Assembly: GCA_020072585.1 (NCBI GenBank)
Contig: JAIQGL010000031.1
Coordinates: forward strand, 1 to 64,000
Reading direction: 5' to 3'
DNA length: 64,000 bases
Source of the DNA: Terriglobia bacterium
GTDB lineage: Bacteria; Acidobacteriota; Terriglobia; Terriglobales; Acidobacteriaceae
The position numbers and the translations under genes are program-made. The notes beneath the pieces were generated by a model. The model saw only the letters and a list, made by a program, of their open reading frames with translations, was not told the origin of the DNA and ran no database searches. Shown one piece after another: positions 25,596 through 34,924 of the stretch. How positions within the stretch are numbered: the stretch's first letter is position 1; each line of letters opens with the position of its first letter.

Positions 25596-25628
25596 CCCAG
25601 CCTTTCGCAGAGTGTGCGAAAAGCTGGG
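25596..25628. terminator. bidirectional hairpin between GNAT and DKT genes
   Basis: CCCAGCCTTTCGCA and TGCGAAAAGCTGGG form a 14-bp stem with one mismatch around GAGTG. It lies between two convergent genes. TTTGT follows on the plus strand, and a TTTC follows on the minus strand. Confidence 0.65.
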
Positions 25629-25676
25629 TTTGTAAAAGCTACGTTACAAAAAGCCGGGTTGCAAGGATGGGCAAGG

Positions 25677-26057
25677 TCAGGCGTTGAGAGTGGCGCTGCG
25701 GATGAGCGGCCACTGTTTAATGCCACGCCAGTTTCCGGTTTTCCAATCAGCGTATTCGGTTTCCAGGTTGAAGGTGGGTTCAATCACAAAGTGGACGGCG
25801 GTCTTGTCCTCAAAAGAGACATCAATCGAGTGGTATCCGCCGGAAGTGAAGAACTCAATGTAGTCGATGGGCTTGCCTTTGGCCTCTTCAAAGCGGTGGA
25901 AGCTGCGGCCGCGGTATTGGCGGATGGTGGTTTTGCCCTTGCGTTTTTCGGTGAAGCGAAGAGACTCGGGGACTCTGGTTTGCTTTTTAGGTTGGGATGA
26001 TTTGCGGACGGCGGGTTGCGTGTGTGCGGAAGAGCGTTTACTTTCAATAACAGCCAT
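25677..26057 (-). CDS. DKT-motif small protein, cassette 2 payload
   Basis: A 126-aa protein that represents the full-length form of the family. It has MAVIESK at the start, a basic Pro/Lys/Ser-rich segment, then RKGKTTIRQYRGRSFHRFEE, KGKPIDYIEFFTSG, DVSFEDKTAVHFVIEP and a KQWPLIRS end. The ATG at 26057 follows GGAGGCAAC and the conserved cassette leader. The HTH partner lies immediately upstream at 26156-26476. Function unknown. Comparison with the 4602 copy shows what that copy has lost at its N-terminus. Confidence 0.7.
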   Translation of the reverse strand: MAVIESKRSSAHTQPAVRKSSQPKKQTRVPESLRFTEKRKGKTTIRQYRGRSFHRFEEAKGKPIDYIEFFTSGGYHSIDVSFEDKTAVHFVIEPTFNLETEYADWKTGNWRGIKQWPLIRSATLNA

Positions 26058-26121
26058 GTTGCCTCCATATAGGCGATTTGGTTAGGGCGCGTTCGGTGGT
26101 GACACACTGGGCGCGTCCGTT
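26058..26121 (-). promoter_or_regulatory. conserved cassette leader, copy 2
   Basis: Minus-strand copy of the leader at 4347-4410. CACCGAACGCGCCCTAACC, the AAATCGCC block and GGAGGCAACATGGCTGT are conserved. The CGGTG arm of the hairpin seen in copies 1 and 3 is changed here. Confidence 0.6.
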
Positions 26122-26129
26122 AGGGTTTC

Positions 26130-26162
26130 AGCCATTAGCCTTTAGCTGTTAGCCATTAGCTT
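26130..26162. repeat. degenerate TTAGCCATT heptad-type repeat
   Basis: AGCCATTAGCCTTTAGCTG then TTAGCCATTAGC in the gap between the HTH gene and the leader. Similar degenerate repeats occur at 1932-2005, 4310-4342 (TTGCCAATTGCTA type) and 40015-40048 (AATTGGTAATTGGT type), each time in an HTH/leader or HEAR-leader spacer. Confidence 0.5.
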
Positions 26163-26476
26163 TTGGGTTTAGGGTTCCTGCTTTTCTTTTTGGTCCCGCT
26201 AGATTTTTGTGGCACGGCCGTTCCCGGCTGTGGCTTTTGTTTCTTTCTTAGTTCTGAATATCGGTGTTTTGAGTATCTGGTTTTCCTGCCGTTGGCGATT
26301 TTGGGCAGGGCCTTGCGAAGCCCTTCAATGTCGCTTTCACTCCACAGACGCATGCGCATGCCGCCAGCCATCGTTTCCGGTGGCGCGGCGACCTTGCCAG
26401 CCAAAATGTACCGGCTCAAAGCTGACTTGCTTAGTCCGAGCATCTTGGCAACTTGTTCTGAGGAGAGCTTACTCAT
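26156..26476 (-). CDS. small HTH cassette regulator 2
   Basis: A 106-aa paralog of the 4020 and 39745 genes. HTH: SSEQVAKMLGLSKSALSRYI; wing: GGMRMRLWSESDIEGLRK; signature: LPKIANGRKTRY; then a Lys/Pro-rich tail. The start is ATG 26476, with GGGAG...CTCCC just upstream. The predicted promoter leaves about 3 nt of leader. Probably DNA-binding. Confidence 0.75.
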   Translation of the reverse strand: MSKLSSEQVAKMLGLSKSALSRYILAGKVAAPPETMAGGMRMRLWSESDIEGLRKALPKIANGRKTRYSKHRYSELRKKQKPQPGTAVPQKSSGTKKKSRNPKPKS

Positions 26477-26485
26477 CTCGGGAGT

Positions 26486-26515
26486 ATTCTCCCAGATAGA
26501 TTAGATGGATGTCAA
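26486..26515 (-). promoter_or_regulatory. promoter of HTH cassette gene 2, predicted leaderless
   Basis: On the minus strand TTGACA (26515-26510), an 18-nt spacer and GAGAAT (26491-26486). The ATG at 26476 follows 9 nt later. GGGAG and CTCCC at 26479-26492 form a small inverted repeat over the -10 and start site, a possible autoregulatory operator. Confidence 0.6.
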
Positions 26516-26783
26516 GAAATATTTTGCTTTTTTGTCGCTGTGCCTACGGCTGCGCGACGGTTTCTGGGATTGGCAGGCGGATTGGACAAAACAGCGCAGT
26601 GAGATGGCTAGACGGGTACGCGCTCCGCTGCGCGCCAGCCTTCGGTAGAGCGGAATAATCTTCCAGGGTCTTTTTCGGCAATCCCACCCTTTCCTCTAAT
26701 ACTGCGAAAGCCGCGCAGCTTCTACGGAAAGGATGGGAGAAAAGAAACCAGAAGCCTGGGGGGCACGCGGCCATGCGAATGAC
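26516..26783. other. intergenic region without a recognisable gene
   Basis: No supported coding frame. The part 26516-26547 (AAATATTTTGCTTTTTTGTC then GCTGTG) is similar to 35221-35250, upstream of leader RNA B. The two loci may therefore share promoter-upstream sequence. Confidence 0.4.
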
Positions 26784-27101
26784 TTAGCTGCCGGTCGTGC
26801 CTTTGGTGGGTTTTCGCGGAGTGGGCGCTGGCAATTCGATGAGCGATCGCTTTTGCACATCGACTCGATAGAACGTATGCGGCTTAAGGTTTTCAGTGTG
26901 CAGTACACCCAACTGAGCGGCATTCGCATGATGGCGGGAAGCACTCATCACGGCGTCTTTTTCAAGGCTTTGCCTGCTGGGCGCAGCTTGACCCTTCAGA
27001 GTGAGCTGGTGGTATGTATGCATGATATGGCCGGTACTGGGATCATAAAGCAGTACTGTTTGTGTCGGTCCCAAGGTGAAATCTTCGTGTCTCGTTTCCA
27101 T
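26784..27101 (-). CDS. small protein of unknown function
   Basis: A 105-aa protein not recognised. It starts METRHEDFTLGPTQTVLLYD and contains HIMHTYHQLTL and HTFYRVDV. It has no signal peptide or membrane segment. AAAGGAG 8 nt before the ATG supports translation. It is the third gene of a minus-strand group with 27114-27392 (12 nt upstream) and 27454-29157. Confidence 0.6.
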   Translation of the reverse strand: METRHEDFTLGPTQTVLLYDPSTGHIMHTYHQLTLKGQAAPSRQSLEKDAVMSASRHHANAAQLGVLHTENLKPHTFYRVDVQKRSLIELPAPTPRKPTKGTTGS

Positions 27102-27113
27102 CTGCGTACTCCT

Positions 27114-27392
27114 TTAGAAGAAAAAGTCGATCATTAAGATAAAGGTGGCTGCAGCATTGCTGACCAAATACCTAGCCTCCACGTCGAACCGGCCTGGCCC
27201 GCTTGCGATACCAGGGACGAGACCGAAGTCGTCAACTATCCACGACACTGCTAATCCAAGATCATCGGTCTCGATATACGCGGTGGTCACTGAGTAGGCC
27301 CTCACAGCCCATCCCGGTGGTACCGGGACCTTAATGTGGCCAGTTGAGTTTGAGAACGAGATGGGTTGCATCCAATAAGTTTGTAGCGCCAT
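27114..27392 (-). CDS. small protein of unknown function
   Basis: A 92-aa protein not recognised; likely mostly beta (GHIKVPVPPGWAVRAYSVTT, ATFILMIDFFF). GGGAG lies 7 nt before the ATG. It lies between the exported 579-residue protein upstream and the 105-aa gene downstream, with short gaps, so one transcript is likely. Confidence 0.6.
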   Translation of the reverse strand: MALQTYWMQPISFSNSTGHIKVPVPPGWAVRAYSVTTAYIETDDLGLAVSWIVDDFGLVPGIASGPGRFDVEARYLVSNAAATFILMIDFFF

Positions 27393-27453
27393 AGAATTCT
27401 CCCTTTTTGTGTGTGCGAAAATTTTTTCATCCGTTCGTCGGATTTACGTCACG

Positions 27454-29157
27454 TTAAGGCTTCACGGCCCCCAAAACTTCCCTGTAAAGGCCCTGGTTGG
27501 AGTATGCATGTGACATCCAGACGGTAAGCCCGTTATCCGAGGGGTCAAGGGCAATACCCCCAAGATCCACAACCGCTGGCAGTGCGGGATCAAGCGGAAT
27601 CTCAGCTCCCGCATAGACTTTCAGAAACGCACCAGCGCTGATGACACTCTCGCCGTTATAGAGTACAGAGTAGAGAACTGATGTAGGTTCGAGTTGTGTT
27701 TGGTCGCGCCCGGCCCTTTCATAGACCACTACGATGTCGTTGGCTGCATTCACCTCAATGGAAGGTATTTCATACGACCACAAATCGCCGGGTCCATTGC
27801 CAATCGCGTAATCGAGAAAGCCAGATGAGCCTGGCCCGAGTGCTTTGATTGCGCTCCCATCAATGGTGAGGCTAACCAGCACACGAATGATTCGAGAAAT
27901 GTATTTCGTACACCCCTTTTTGGCGTCTTGATGCGTACACTCAAATGAAGCGATGTGGATTTTCCCGTCACGAAAAACAGGATTGGTCCGCAAATGCACC
28001 AAGTGGCCAAGATTGATGCCCGCCCCCTTTAGTAGCACGGGCTTACCGAATATATTGGCTGAGGGTCTTAACGCAAATATGAGCAGGCGGTTGCCATTGG
28101 AGCTAACCATGTAAGTAGGGTGGTTAGAAGCGCCGTGAGAATTGACCAGATAGATGCTGTCAGTTGGCTGAATGGGCGTGGCGCCTTCGATGGCCTGGAA
28201 CTGGCTGTAGGCAAGCGTTGCCAGCGGCGGCACAATCAGATAATTGCTGTCCACTGTCATCTGGGGCCAGTCTGCGTAGTCGTCTACCAGGACATATTGA
28301 TGAAACGGCTTACTGAGGTCCTCCTCGCCTTTGTCATCGACCTGACTGACGGCAATGACGATAAAGCGGTGGGCCCAGGAAGCGTTCCAATCTGCGTGGC
28401 ATTTGGCCTGAGTGGGATCGCTTGGATCCGGGTCAGACGATGTTTCTGTCTCCGCGCCTGCACCGCACGGCCAAAGGCTGTTTCTGACGGCCGACTCAAT
28501 CCAAAAGCGGTGCCTTACGTCGTCATATAAGATACGAGTGTCATATGCCTCCGCAATGCATCCCGGAATAGCTTTGTTCGGTTGAGCGGGATCAAATGTG
28601 TTCGTGAGATTCTTTTGCGGCTGATTGCTGTCGCAAACGTTTGCCGGCAGGCCCATCTGCTTGTCCAGCTTGACGAAGAACTGTTGGAATAGCTGACTCA
28701 CGCCGATGGGGTTTTGCGGATAGGCAAAACCCGTGCTCAGCGGTTGCATCGTTGCCTTATCATAGAACACGACGGTACTGGTATCGATGGCGGCAAAATA
28801 CTTATGCCCGACCGCGATTTGAGGGTCTGGACTTCTTATTCCCTTGGCCGTAAAGGCCGCCACCGAGAGCGGAGGCCCGTTTTCACAGGAGTCGAGTTGT
28901 GCCGCGGTCTCGCTGATTTTCTTGTCCAACACCATGATTTCAGCGGCGAGTTTTTGGTTTTTGGCAGAAGGAGTTGCCTCGTAAGAGAGAACGAGTTTTT
29001 TGTGCTGTGTCTGAAGAGAAACGAGTTGGCCTTTCAAGGCCAAGCATGGAGCGGGCGGAACTGGAGACGCCGATAGAGTTCCGGCCATGAGCACTGACGC
29101 CAGAACTAGAAACAAACGGGGGCCCAGCTTTGTTACTGGATGCGATAGACAATTCAT
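27454..29157 (-). CDS. large exported protein of unknown function
   Basis: About 567 aa with a signal peptide (RLFLVLASVLMAGTLSASP) after ATG 29157. A short coiled-coil-like stretch follows (LVSLQTQHKKLV, LAAEIMVLDKKISETAAQL). The rest is a beta-rich body resembling propellers (SPDPQIAVGHKYFAAID, IASFECTHQD, WMSHAYSNQGLY). Several Cys residues suggest disulfides. No family was recognised with confidence. First gene of a three-gene minus-strand unit. Confidence 0.7.
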   Translation of the reverse strand: MNCLSHPVTKLGPRLFLVLASVLMAGTLSASPVPPAPCLALKGQLVSLQTQHKKLVLSYEATPSAKNQKLAAEIMVLDKKISETAAQLDSCENGPPLSVAAFTAKGIRSPDPQIAVGHKYFAAIDTSTVVFYDKATMQPLSTGFAYPQNPIGVSQLFQQFFVKLDKQMGLPANVCDSNQPQKNLTNTFDPAQPNKAIPGCIAEAYDTRILYDDVRHRFWIESAVRNSLWPCGAGAETETSSDPDPSDPTQAKCHADWNASWAHRFIVIAVSQVDDKGEEDLSKPFHQYVLVDDYADWPQMTVDSNYLIVPPLATLAYSQFQAIEGATPIQPTDSIYLVNSHGASNHPTYMVSSNGNRLLIFALRPSANIFGKPVLLKGAGINLGHLVHLRTNPVFRDGKIHIASFECTHQDAKKGCTKYISRIIRVLVSLTIDGSAIKALGPGSSGFLDYAIGNGPGDLWSYEIPSIEVNAANDIVVVYERAGRDQTQLEPTSVLYSVLYNGESVISAGAFLKVYAGAEIPLDPALPAVVDLGGIALDPSDNGLTVWMSHAYSNQGLYREVLGAVKP

Positions 29158-29489
29158 AGTCAGCTTTTTGCGCCTTTCCTGAGAATCACAAGCCACTCTG
29201 CGATCACACAGCATCTTCGGTCAATGGCGCGCGTCGGACCAACATCGGACATCTCTATGACATGCCGTAAGTAGTTGAGCGTTCAGCGTCTTAATAGTTC
29301 TGTTTGTGAAGGTCAGGACTTGCTTTCCTCTCTATTTCTTTAAGTGGGTATTTGCTTTTCTTGCTTTTCTCTTACGCCGAATACCAAAAGCAAGAAGCAG
29401 CATCTTCGACGACTAAGCAACCTTGGGTACCGATGAACTTTTCGGATGTCGCAAAAACGCGGCATACCCGGCTTCCGCAGCAAGACCTG

Positions 29490-29819
29490 CTAATACTGGG
29501 CTGCTGTCAAACCGTGGCGCGCCTGCCATGCAGACTCTGGCTCTTTCTCTAAAACCGCGGCATATCGTGTAAATTCAGGATTGGCTTTTGAGTGCCGATG
29601 CGCCTGCGCCAGTTTTCTCGCTATGGCAACAATAGACCTTGGATCCTGATACGCAACTCTTACCACTGGATGATCCAAGCGGTGGCTGTCATGGCGTTTC
29701 TCCCGCCCCGCACTTGCCATCACAGAACGGTGCCGTGCCATCCCAACGACAACTGACCGATGATTTTCAACGGGACGCACTTGGATTGCCCGATCTCGCA
29801 TTTTGGGAAATCGATTCAT
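29490..29819 (-). CDS. possible small basic protein
   Basis: A 109-aa frame beginning MNRFPKMRDRAIQVRPVE, with AAGGAA 5-6 nt before the ATG at 29819. The C-terminal half looks like an amphipathic helix region (FTRYAAVLEKEPESAW). No homologous family is recognised. A competing frame on the plus strand (29639-29899) is less protein-like. The gene is doubtful. Confidence 0.35.
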   Translation of the reverse strand: MNRFPKMRDRAIQVRPVENHRSVVVGMARHRSVMASAGREKRHDSHRLDHPVVRVAYQDPRSIVAIARKLAQAHRHSKANPEFTRYAAVLEKEPESAWQARHGLTAAQY

Positions 29820-29976
29820 GCTATTCCTTCTTTCGAGAAGATGCGCCATCCTCCCAAAAATCTGATGATCGCGCATTGCCGACATCAGAAGACAAATGAG
29901 CTCTGGGTTATGTGACAGTTATCACAGGCACTCTGTGACAACATTCTTTAGCTGCCAATCCTCAACAGCGCGAGTT

Positions 29977-30145
29977 TCTGTGCTCCACCTTGTACCCCTC
30001 GACTTCGCTCGGATTTCTCCTGTCGGGACTCTCACCCTAGTCCGCGAAAACCGCGCGGCCTGGGGACACAGCCGAGGGCGGCTGTGCTCCACCTAGATCC
30101 CTCGGCTTCGCTCGGGATTTCGCCTGTCGGACTCCCGCTCGACTA
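29977..30145. repeat. two tandem imperfect REP-like repeats
   Basis: Two units of about 60 bp, near 29977-30035 and 30081-30140, share CTGTGCTCCACCT, CCCTCG-CTTCGCTCGG and TTTC-CCTGTCGG-ACTC. Each holds a CTCGxxTTCGCTCGG palindrome. No gene is present in 29900-30297. Confidence 0.6.
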
Positions 30146-30297
30146 TGTCTCGCTCACGCCCGCCAAAACGGCTCAAGTTGACCCCTATCGCGCTGTCTCT
30201 TAAACTGGTTGTTTGGGGTACGTGCGTAAAAACCCCTCAATTTTGCCGTGTCTTTAGGTTTGCGAGTGACAGCGGCGGCAGCGGATAAGGAAATCAC

Positions 30298-31815
30298 TTG
30301 GACAACGCAGCAGAACGTAACGCAGTTGAAAATCCTGAGAACCAGCCTTCGGATGCACCGGCGGCGGAAGACCAACATTCTGAAGGGCTATCGGCACACG
30401 ACGAGCACGCCCACGAAGGGCATGAGCACGCCCAGGGGCCTGACGTCCCGCAGATGGACCCGGCATGCAAACGCGAGTTGAGCATTGAGATCCCCGCGGA
30501 CGTGGTGAGCAAGCAGCAGGAAGCGCTGGTGCAGCAGTATTCCAAACAGGCGCGGATACCGGGCTTCCGCAAAGGCAAGGTCCCGGCCAGCATGGTGAGG
30601 AACCGCTTCTCCAGCGAGATCACCAGTGATGTGGTGGAACAGCTGGTACCGCAATATTTCCGTGATGCCGTGCTCAAGACCGGATTAAGGCCGGTTTCGC
30701 AACCTCACATCCATGGACTGGAATTTACGCCGGGCGAGCCGATCAAATTTAAGGCCGCTTTTGAGGTGCTGCCGGAGTTTGAACTGGGTAACTATAAGGA
30801 AATAAAGGCCGAAAAGACTGAGATCAACATCACAGACGAACAGGTGGACGCTGAAGTAAAACAGCTCCAGGAACGGCAGGCCAGCTTTGATCCGGTGAAT
30901 GATGACCGGGGCGCGGAGAAAGGCGAGTTTGTTCAGGTGTCATTTGAGGCGACGCCGAAATGGGTGAAAGAGACGGAACCCAAAGACGCAGCCGGCGAAG
31001 GCAAGGCTGAAGCGGGCGCCGAGGGTGCGGCTTCGGAAACAGAAAGGGAAGGCGCAGAACCGGCGGCGGCGACGCAGCCGGTGCAGATGGACGAAGTCCT
31101 GGTGGAAATTGGCGGAGCCAATACGATCCCGGAATTTACCGAGCACCTAGCGGGCGCGAAGGCAGGCGAAGAGCGCAGCTTTGATGTGGCTTATGCTGAC
31201 GACTTTTATGACAAGCGGCTGGCCGGCCAGACGTTCAGCTACAAGGTAAAGGTCAACGCGGTAAAGAAAAAGACTTTGCCGGAATTGAATGATGACTTTG
31301 CCAAAGAGCTGAGCCAGGAATTTAAGACGATTGACGATTTGAAAAAGCTGATCCGGGAAAACATGGAAGCGGAGCAACGCCACAAATCCGAGCATGCAGC
31401 GAAAGACAAGCTGGTGGAAGAGCTGCTGGCGCAACATGACTTCCCTGTTCCGCGGTCATTGGTGGAGCACCAGATTGATCTGCGTCTGGAGCGCGGGCTG
31501 CGGGCGCTGGCAGCGCAGGGCATGAAGACGGAAGACATGCGCAGAATGGATTTTGCCCGGCTGCGCGCAGGCCAGTTGGAAGCCGCCATCAAGGAAGTAA
31601 AGGCGAGCGTGCTGCTGGCAAAGATCGCGATCAAAGAAAATATTCAGGTCCCTGATGAAGAGTTGGAACACGAAATAGCGGCAATGGCGCAGCAGATGAA
31701 ACAGCCATTGGAAGAAGTTAAGAACCGTTTGATTAAAGATAACGCAGTAGAACGTTTGCGAGACCGCATGCGAAGCGAAAAAGCGCTAAACTTGCTGTAC
31801 TCAAACTCAAATTAG
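30298..31815 (+). CDS. tig: trigger factor
   Basis: A 505-aa ribosome-associated chaperone with peptidyl-prolyl isomerase domain. The ribosome-docking loop is GFRKGKVP, with the N-terminal domain around residues 60-170. The C-terminal helical arms begin near residue 350. Two features are unusual: an acidic, His-rich N-terminal extension of about 55 residues ([16 protein letters not shown]) and an Ala/Glu/Gly-rich insert of about 40 residues inside the PPIase region. The start is TTG at 30298 with AAGGAAATCAC upstream. First gene of tig-clpP-clpX. Confidence 0.95.
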   Translation: MDNAAERNAVENPENQPSDAPAAEDQHSEGLSAHDEHAHEGHEHAQGPDVPQMDPACKRELSIEIPADVVSKQQEALVQQYSKQARIPGFRKGKVPASMVRNRFSSEITSDVVEQLVPQYFRDAVLKTGLRPVSQPHIHGLEFTPGEPIKFKAAFEVLPEFELGNYKEIKAEKTEINITDEQVDAEVKQLQERQASFDPVNDDRGAEKGEFVQVSFEATPKWVKETEPKDAAGEGKAEAGAEGAASETEREGAEPAAATQPVQMDEVLVEIGGANTIPEFTEHLAGAKAGEERSFDVAYADDFYDKRLAGQTFSYKVKVNAVKKKTLPELNDDFAKELSQEFKTIDDLKKLIRENMEAEQRHKSEHAAKDKLVEELLAQHDFPVPRSLVEHQIDLRLERGLRALAAQGMKTEDMRRMDFARLRAGQLEAAIKEVKASVLLAKIAIKENIQVPDEELEHEIAAMAQQMKQPLEEVKNRLIKDNAVERLRDRMRSEKALNLLYSNSN

Positions 31816-31865
31816 AAATTGCCGCTGGCCCATGCCCAGCTTTTCACGGAAGGAAGAAGCGATTT

Positions 31866-32453
31866 ATGGCACTCGTACCCATGGTAGTAGAGCAGACGAG
31901 CCGAGGCGAACGCGCTTACGATATTTATTCCCGGCTGCTGCGCGACAATATTATTTTTATCGGCACTCCAATCGATGACACGATCGCGAACCTGGTGATC
32001 GCACAGCTTCTGTTCCTGGAAGCTGAAGATCCGGAGAAGGACATCCAGTTGTACATCAATTCTCCCGGGGGATCGATCACGGCGGGCATGGCGATTTATG
32101 ACACGATGCAGTTTGTGCGTCCTGACGTGATGACGATCTGCTGTGGCCAGGCGGCGAGCATGGCGGCCTTGTTACTTTGTGCCGGTGCCGCCGGTAAGCG
32201 GTTTGCCCTACCCACTTCTAGGATTCTTATTCATCAACCCTTGATGTCTGGCCTTAGCGGGCAAGCCACGGATATTGATATACATGCTAGAGAGATCCTT
32301 CGGATGCGGGAAATCACCAGCCAGCTCATTGCCAAGCATTCCGGGCAAAAGCTGGAAAAGGTGGAAAAAGACGTGGAGCGTGACTTTATAATGAATGCAC
32401 ACCAGTCCAAAGAGTATGGGATCATTGACGATATTATTTATAAGCATAAGTAG
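31866..32453 (+). CDS. clpP: ATP-dependent Clp protease proteolytic subunit
   Basis: A 195-aa serine peptidase forming the tetradecameric chamber used by ClpX. Catalytic Ser is in [13 protein letters not shown] (residue 98) and His in SRILIHQP; the Asp follows in the C-terminal helix region. Length and motifs match the standard family. It lies between tig and clpX, an arrangement typical of bacteria. Confidence 0.97.
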   Translation: MALVPMVVEQTSRGERAYDIYSRLLRDNIIFIGTPIDDTIANLVIAQLLFLEAEDPEKDIQLYINSPGGSITAGMAIYDTMQFVRPDVMTICCGQAASMAALLLCAGAAGKRFALPTSRILIHQPLMSGLSGQATDIDIHAREILRMREITSQLIAKHSGQKLEKVEKDVERDFIMNAHQSKEYGIIDDIIYKHK

Positions 32454-32532
32454 AGTACTAAAGTCAGGATCAGCCGGGCCGTGGCCGAAGTAAAATGAAT
32501 GAAGGTCCCGACTGTATTAAAGGAGTTTGACT

Positions 32533-33801
32533 GTGAAGCCCAGGACGCCGGAAGAAACACTTCGTTGCTCGTTTTGCCATAAATCGCAGGACGCCGTTGC
32601 CAAACTCATCTCGTCACCAAGCGATTACCCCCGGGCTTACATCTGCGATGAGTGCGTAGCTGTCTGCAACTCCATTCTGGAAGACGACCGCACGGAATCG
32701 CATGCGGCAGCCGCTCCCAATCATCTGCCCAAGCCGCAAGAGGTCAAGACGTTTCTCGATGAATACGTGATCGGGCAGGAGCAGACCAAGAAGAAGCTCT
32801 CCGTCGCCGTCTACAATCATTACAAGCGGATCCACATGAACCGCACCAAGACCGGCGAAGTCGAGCTGACCAAGTCCAACATCATGCTGATCGGGCCCAC
32901 CGGCACGGGTAAAACGCTGTTGGCCCAGACCCTGGCCCGCATGCTGGATGTGCCTTTTGCCATTGTTGACGCCACCACGCTGACTGAAGCCGGCTACGTG
33001 GGCGAAGACGTGGAAAACATCGTGCTCAAGCTGCTGCAAGCCGCCGATGGTGACGTGGGCCGCGCCCAGACCGGCATCATCTATATCGACGAAATCGACA
33101 AGATCGGCCGCAAGGACGAAAATCCCTCCATCACGCGCGACGTCAGCGGTGAAGGCGTGCAGCAAGCGCTGCTCAAGATCCTTGAAGGCACCATCGCCAA
33201 CGTTCCTCCGCAGGGCGGGCGCAAGCACCCGCACCAGGAATTTACTCCGGTCGATACCACCAACATTCTTTTCATCTGCGGCGGCGCCTTTGTGGGCCTG
33301 GAAAAGATCGTGGCCCGGCGCATCGGCAAGAAGTCCATGGGCTTCCGCACCAGCGAGCAGAAGGAAAAAGAGTTTACTGAAGCCAGCAAGCGCGATACGG
33401 AGCTACTGGCAAAAGCCGAGCCCCAGGACCTGGTCCGCTTCGGCCTGATTCCTGAATTCGTCGGACGCCTGCCTGTTGTCGGCATCCTCAATGATCTTGA
33501 CGAAGCCGCACTGATTGAAATCCTTACCCGGCCGCGCAACGCCATCATCAAGCAGTACCAGCGCATGTTCGAATTTGAAAGCGTGAAGCTGCGCTTCTCT
33601 GACGGATCGCTGGCTGCCATCGCCCGTGAAGCCATGCAGCGCAAAGTCGGCGCGCGCGGTCTGCGCATGATCCTGGAAGAGTTGATGCTGGACCTGATGT
33701 ATCACCTGCCCAGCCAGAAGCGCGTGAAGGAATTTGAAGTCACCAAAGAGATGGTGGAGCGCCGTGACATCTCTCTGCCGGCGATGGAAAAAGCGGGATA
33801 G
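32533..33801 (+). CDS. clpX: ATP-dependent Clp protease ATP-binding subunit ClpX
   Basis: A 422-aa AAA+ unfoldase. An N-terminal C4 zinc finger ([21 protein letters not shown]) recruits substrates. Walker A is GPTGTGKT, Walker [11 protein letters not shown], and sensor and pore loops follow. GTG 32533 is preferred over the TTG at 32527 because AGGAG is 7 nt upstream. It ends the tig-clpP-clpX group and is followed by a terminator. Confidence 0.97.
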   Translation: MKPRTPEETLRCSFCHKSQDAVAKLISSPSDYPRAYICDECVAVCNSILEDDRTESHAAAAPNHLPKPQEVKTFLDEYVIGQEQTKKKLSVAVYNHYKRIHMNRTKTGEVELTKSNIMLIGPTGTGKTLLAQTLARMLDVPFAIVDATTLTEAGYVGEDVENIVLKLLQAADGDVGRAQTGIIYIDEIDKIGRKDENPSITRDVSGEGVQQALLKILEGTIANVPPQGGRKHPHQEFTPVDTTNILFICGGAFVGLEKIVARRIGKKSMGFRTSEQKEKEFTEASKRDTELLAKAEPQDLVRFGLIPEFVGRLPVVGILNDLDEAALIEILTRPRNAIIKQYQRMFEFESVKLRFSDGSLAAIAREAMQRKVGARGLRMILEELMLDLMYHLPSQKRVKEFEVTKEMVERRDISLPAMEKAG

Positions 33802-33802
33802 C

Positions 33803-33840
33803 GGTTTAACCACAAAGGACACAAAGGAACACGAAGAATT
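33803..33840 (-). repeat. dispersed repeat, inverted copy
   Basis: AACCACAAAGGACACAAAGG then AACACGAAG is the reverse complement of the TGTGTTCCTTCGTGTCC family at 879 and 34030. It starts just after the clpX stop. Confidence 0.6.
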
Positions 33841-33842
33841 TA

Positions 33843-33873
33843 CCGCCTGCCGCAAAGCGGGCGGTTTTTGTTG
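33843..33873 (+). terminator. terminator of tig-clpP-clpX
   Basis: CCGCCTGC, loop CGCAAA, GCGGGCGG and then TTTTTGTTG. A standard intrinsic terminator 42 nt past the clpX stop. Confidence 0.8.
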
Positions 33874-33973
33874 TCGCCGCAGATTTTCGCAGATAACCGC
33901 TGATCAGAAAATTAGCCGCGAATGCACGCGAAAAAAGCGCGATAGATTTTAGTGCTGCCTCTGGACGTTTTCA

Positions 33974-34075
33974 TTCTTTCCTTTGTGTTCCTCTGCGTCT
34001 CTGCGGTGAGATGTTCTTGTTTTTAGCTTTCCTCTGTGTTCCTTCGTGCCCCTCTGTGGTTAAAGGTTTTGAATT
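33974..34075 (+). repeat. two further copies of the dispersed repeat
   Basis: CCTTTGTGTTCCTCTGCGTC near 33980 and CCTCTGTGTTCCTTCGTG near 34030. The second overlaps the 3' end of the HEAR gene at 34060. The stretch 33880-33950 (CGCAGATTTTCGCAGATAA, GCCGCGAATGCACGCGAA) looks like another degenerate intergenic repeat type. Confidence 0.6.
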
Positions 34076-34884
34076 GCCGTTTTCAGTTCCACCACCTCCA
34101 ACGGACACTCCGGCCAGTTATGCTCCCAGCAGACAATCAGGTCGCACTTTGCGGCGTCATGGTTGTGGTAGAGAAAATTCCGGCTTTGGTATTCAAACTC
34201 AAGCTTTACCTGTTGCAGGCGGTTTTCTGAAACCCTGCACAGCGCCTCGCCATCAGGAAATTCAGTCTGAATCCGCAACATCTGGAAGCCAAGCGGCTCG
34301 GCCACCGCGCCAAAAAGAAAGATTACGCCGGATTCATTGGTCGGCTCGCAGATGAGCGGAGAAGGATGGATCAGCGGCCCGTACAGGGGCCTCCCGGCAA
34401 AGACTTTCGACGCGGGCAGGGGCCGTTCTTTTCTCTCTCCGGGTCTTCCTCCGGGAGGGCGATTGTCGATCAGCTCGATTACGTCCTGCCACTCGCGGAT
34501 GAGCCCGTTCTCGATGGCATACCGCTTCATGGCTCCCGGTACGTTGGACCAGATCCCGAAACGTTTCCTGAAGGGCACTTCACTGTACGCTCCGCCTTCG
34601 CGCTCATATTCGTGAAGCAAGGGCAGCCTCTTTTGCGCGCGGGCGACCCTGGCCCAATCCAGCAGCAGGTCGTCGATTCCGGCCTTCATGCCGCTGCCAA
34701 GCCTTTCCAGCCCGCACTCCTTCAGCATGGCCGCATAGTTGCCAAAGAGGCGGATTACATCATGACGGAGGATCCCTGTGTGTTTCTCCAGGTCACCTAA
34801 TGTGGGCACATGCCCGAACTTCTGTTTGCAGGCAACAACGGCAGCCATTGCCTGTTCTCTTGAAAGGTCTTTTTTCCGGCTCAC
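34060..34884 (-). CDS. HEAR protein paralog, nuclease-like C-terminus
   Basis: A 274-aa paralog of the 957-1817 protein with the same order: two HEAR modules (GHVPTLGDLEKHTGI...LFGNYAAML; KRLPLLHEYERE...FGIWSNVP), then SPLICEPTNESGVIFLFGA, LEFEYQSRNF, CDLIVCWEHNWPECP and LEVVELK. The two copies are most alike in the last 100 residues. GTG 34884 is chosen for GGAGGAAAG directly upstream. A terminator hairpin ends only 16 nt before the start. It probably binds and perhaps cuts DNA, by inference from the motifs. Confidence 0.7.
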   Translation of the reverse strand: MSRKKDLSREQAMAAVVACKQKFGHVPTLGDLEKHTGILRHDVIRLFGNYAAMLKECGLERLGSGMKAGIDDLLLDWARVARAQKRLPLLHEYEREGGAYSEVPFRKRFGIWSNVPGAMKRYAIENGLIREWQDVIELIDNRPPGGRPGERKERPLPASKVFAGRPLYGPLIHPSPLICEPTNESGVIFLFGAVAEPLGFQMLRIQTEFPDGEALCRVSENRLQQVKLEFEYQSRNFLYHNHDAAKCDLIVCWEHNWPECPLEVVELKTAIQNL

Positions 34885-34900
34885 AGTCTTTCCTCCAAAT

Positions 34901-34924
34901 AAAAAAGCCATCCGTGGGGATGGC
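34901..34924 (-). terminator. intrinsic terminator in the HEAR gene leader (copy B)
   Basis: On the minus strand GCCATCC, CCAC, GGATGGC and TTTTTT. It is placed like the hairpin at 1876-1900 in copy A, with a different stem sequence but the same form. Confidence 0.8.
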
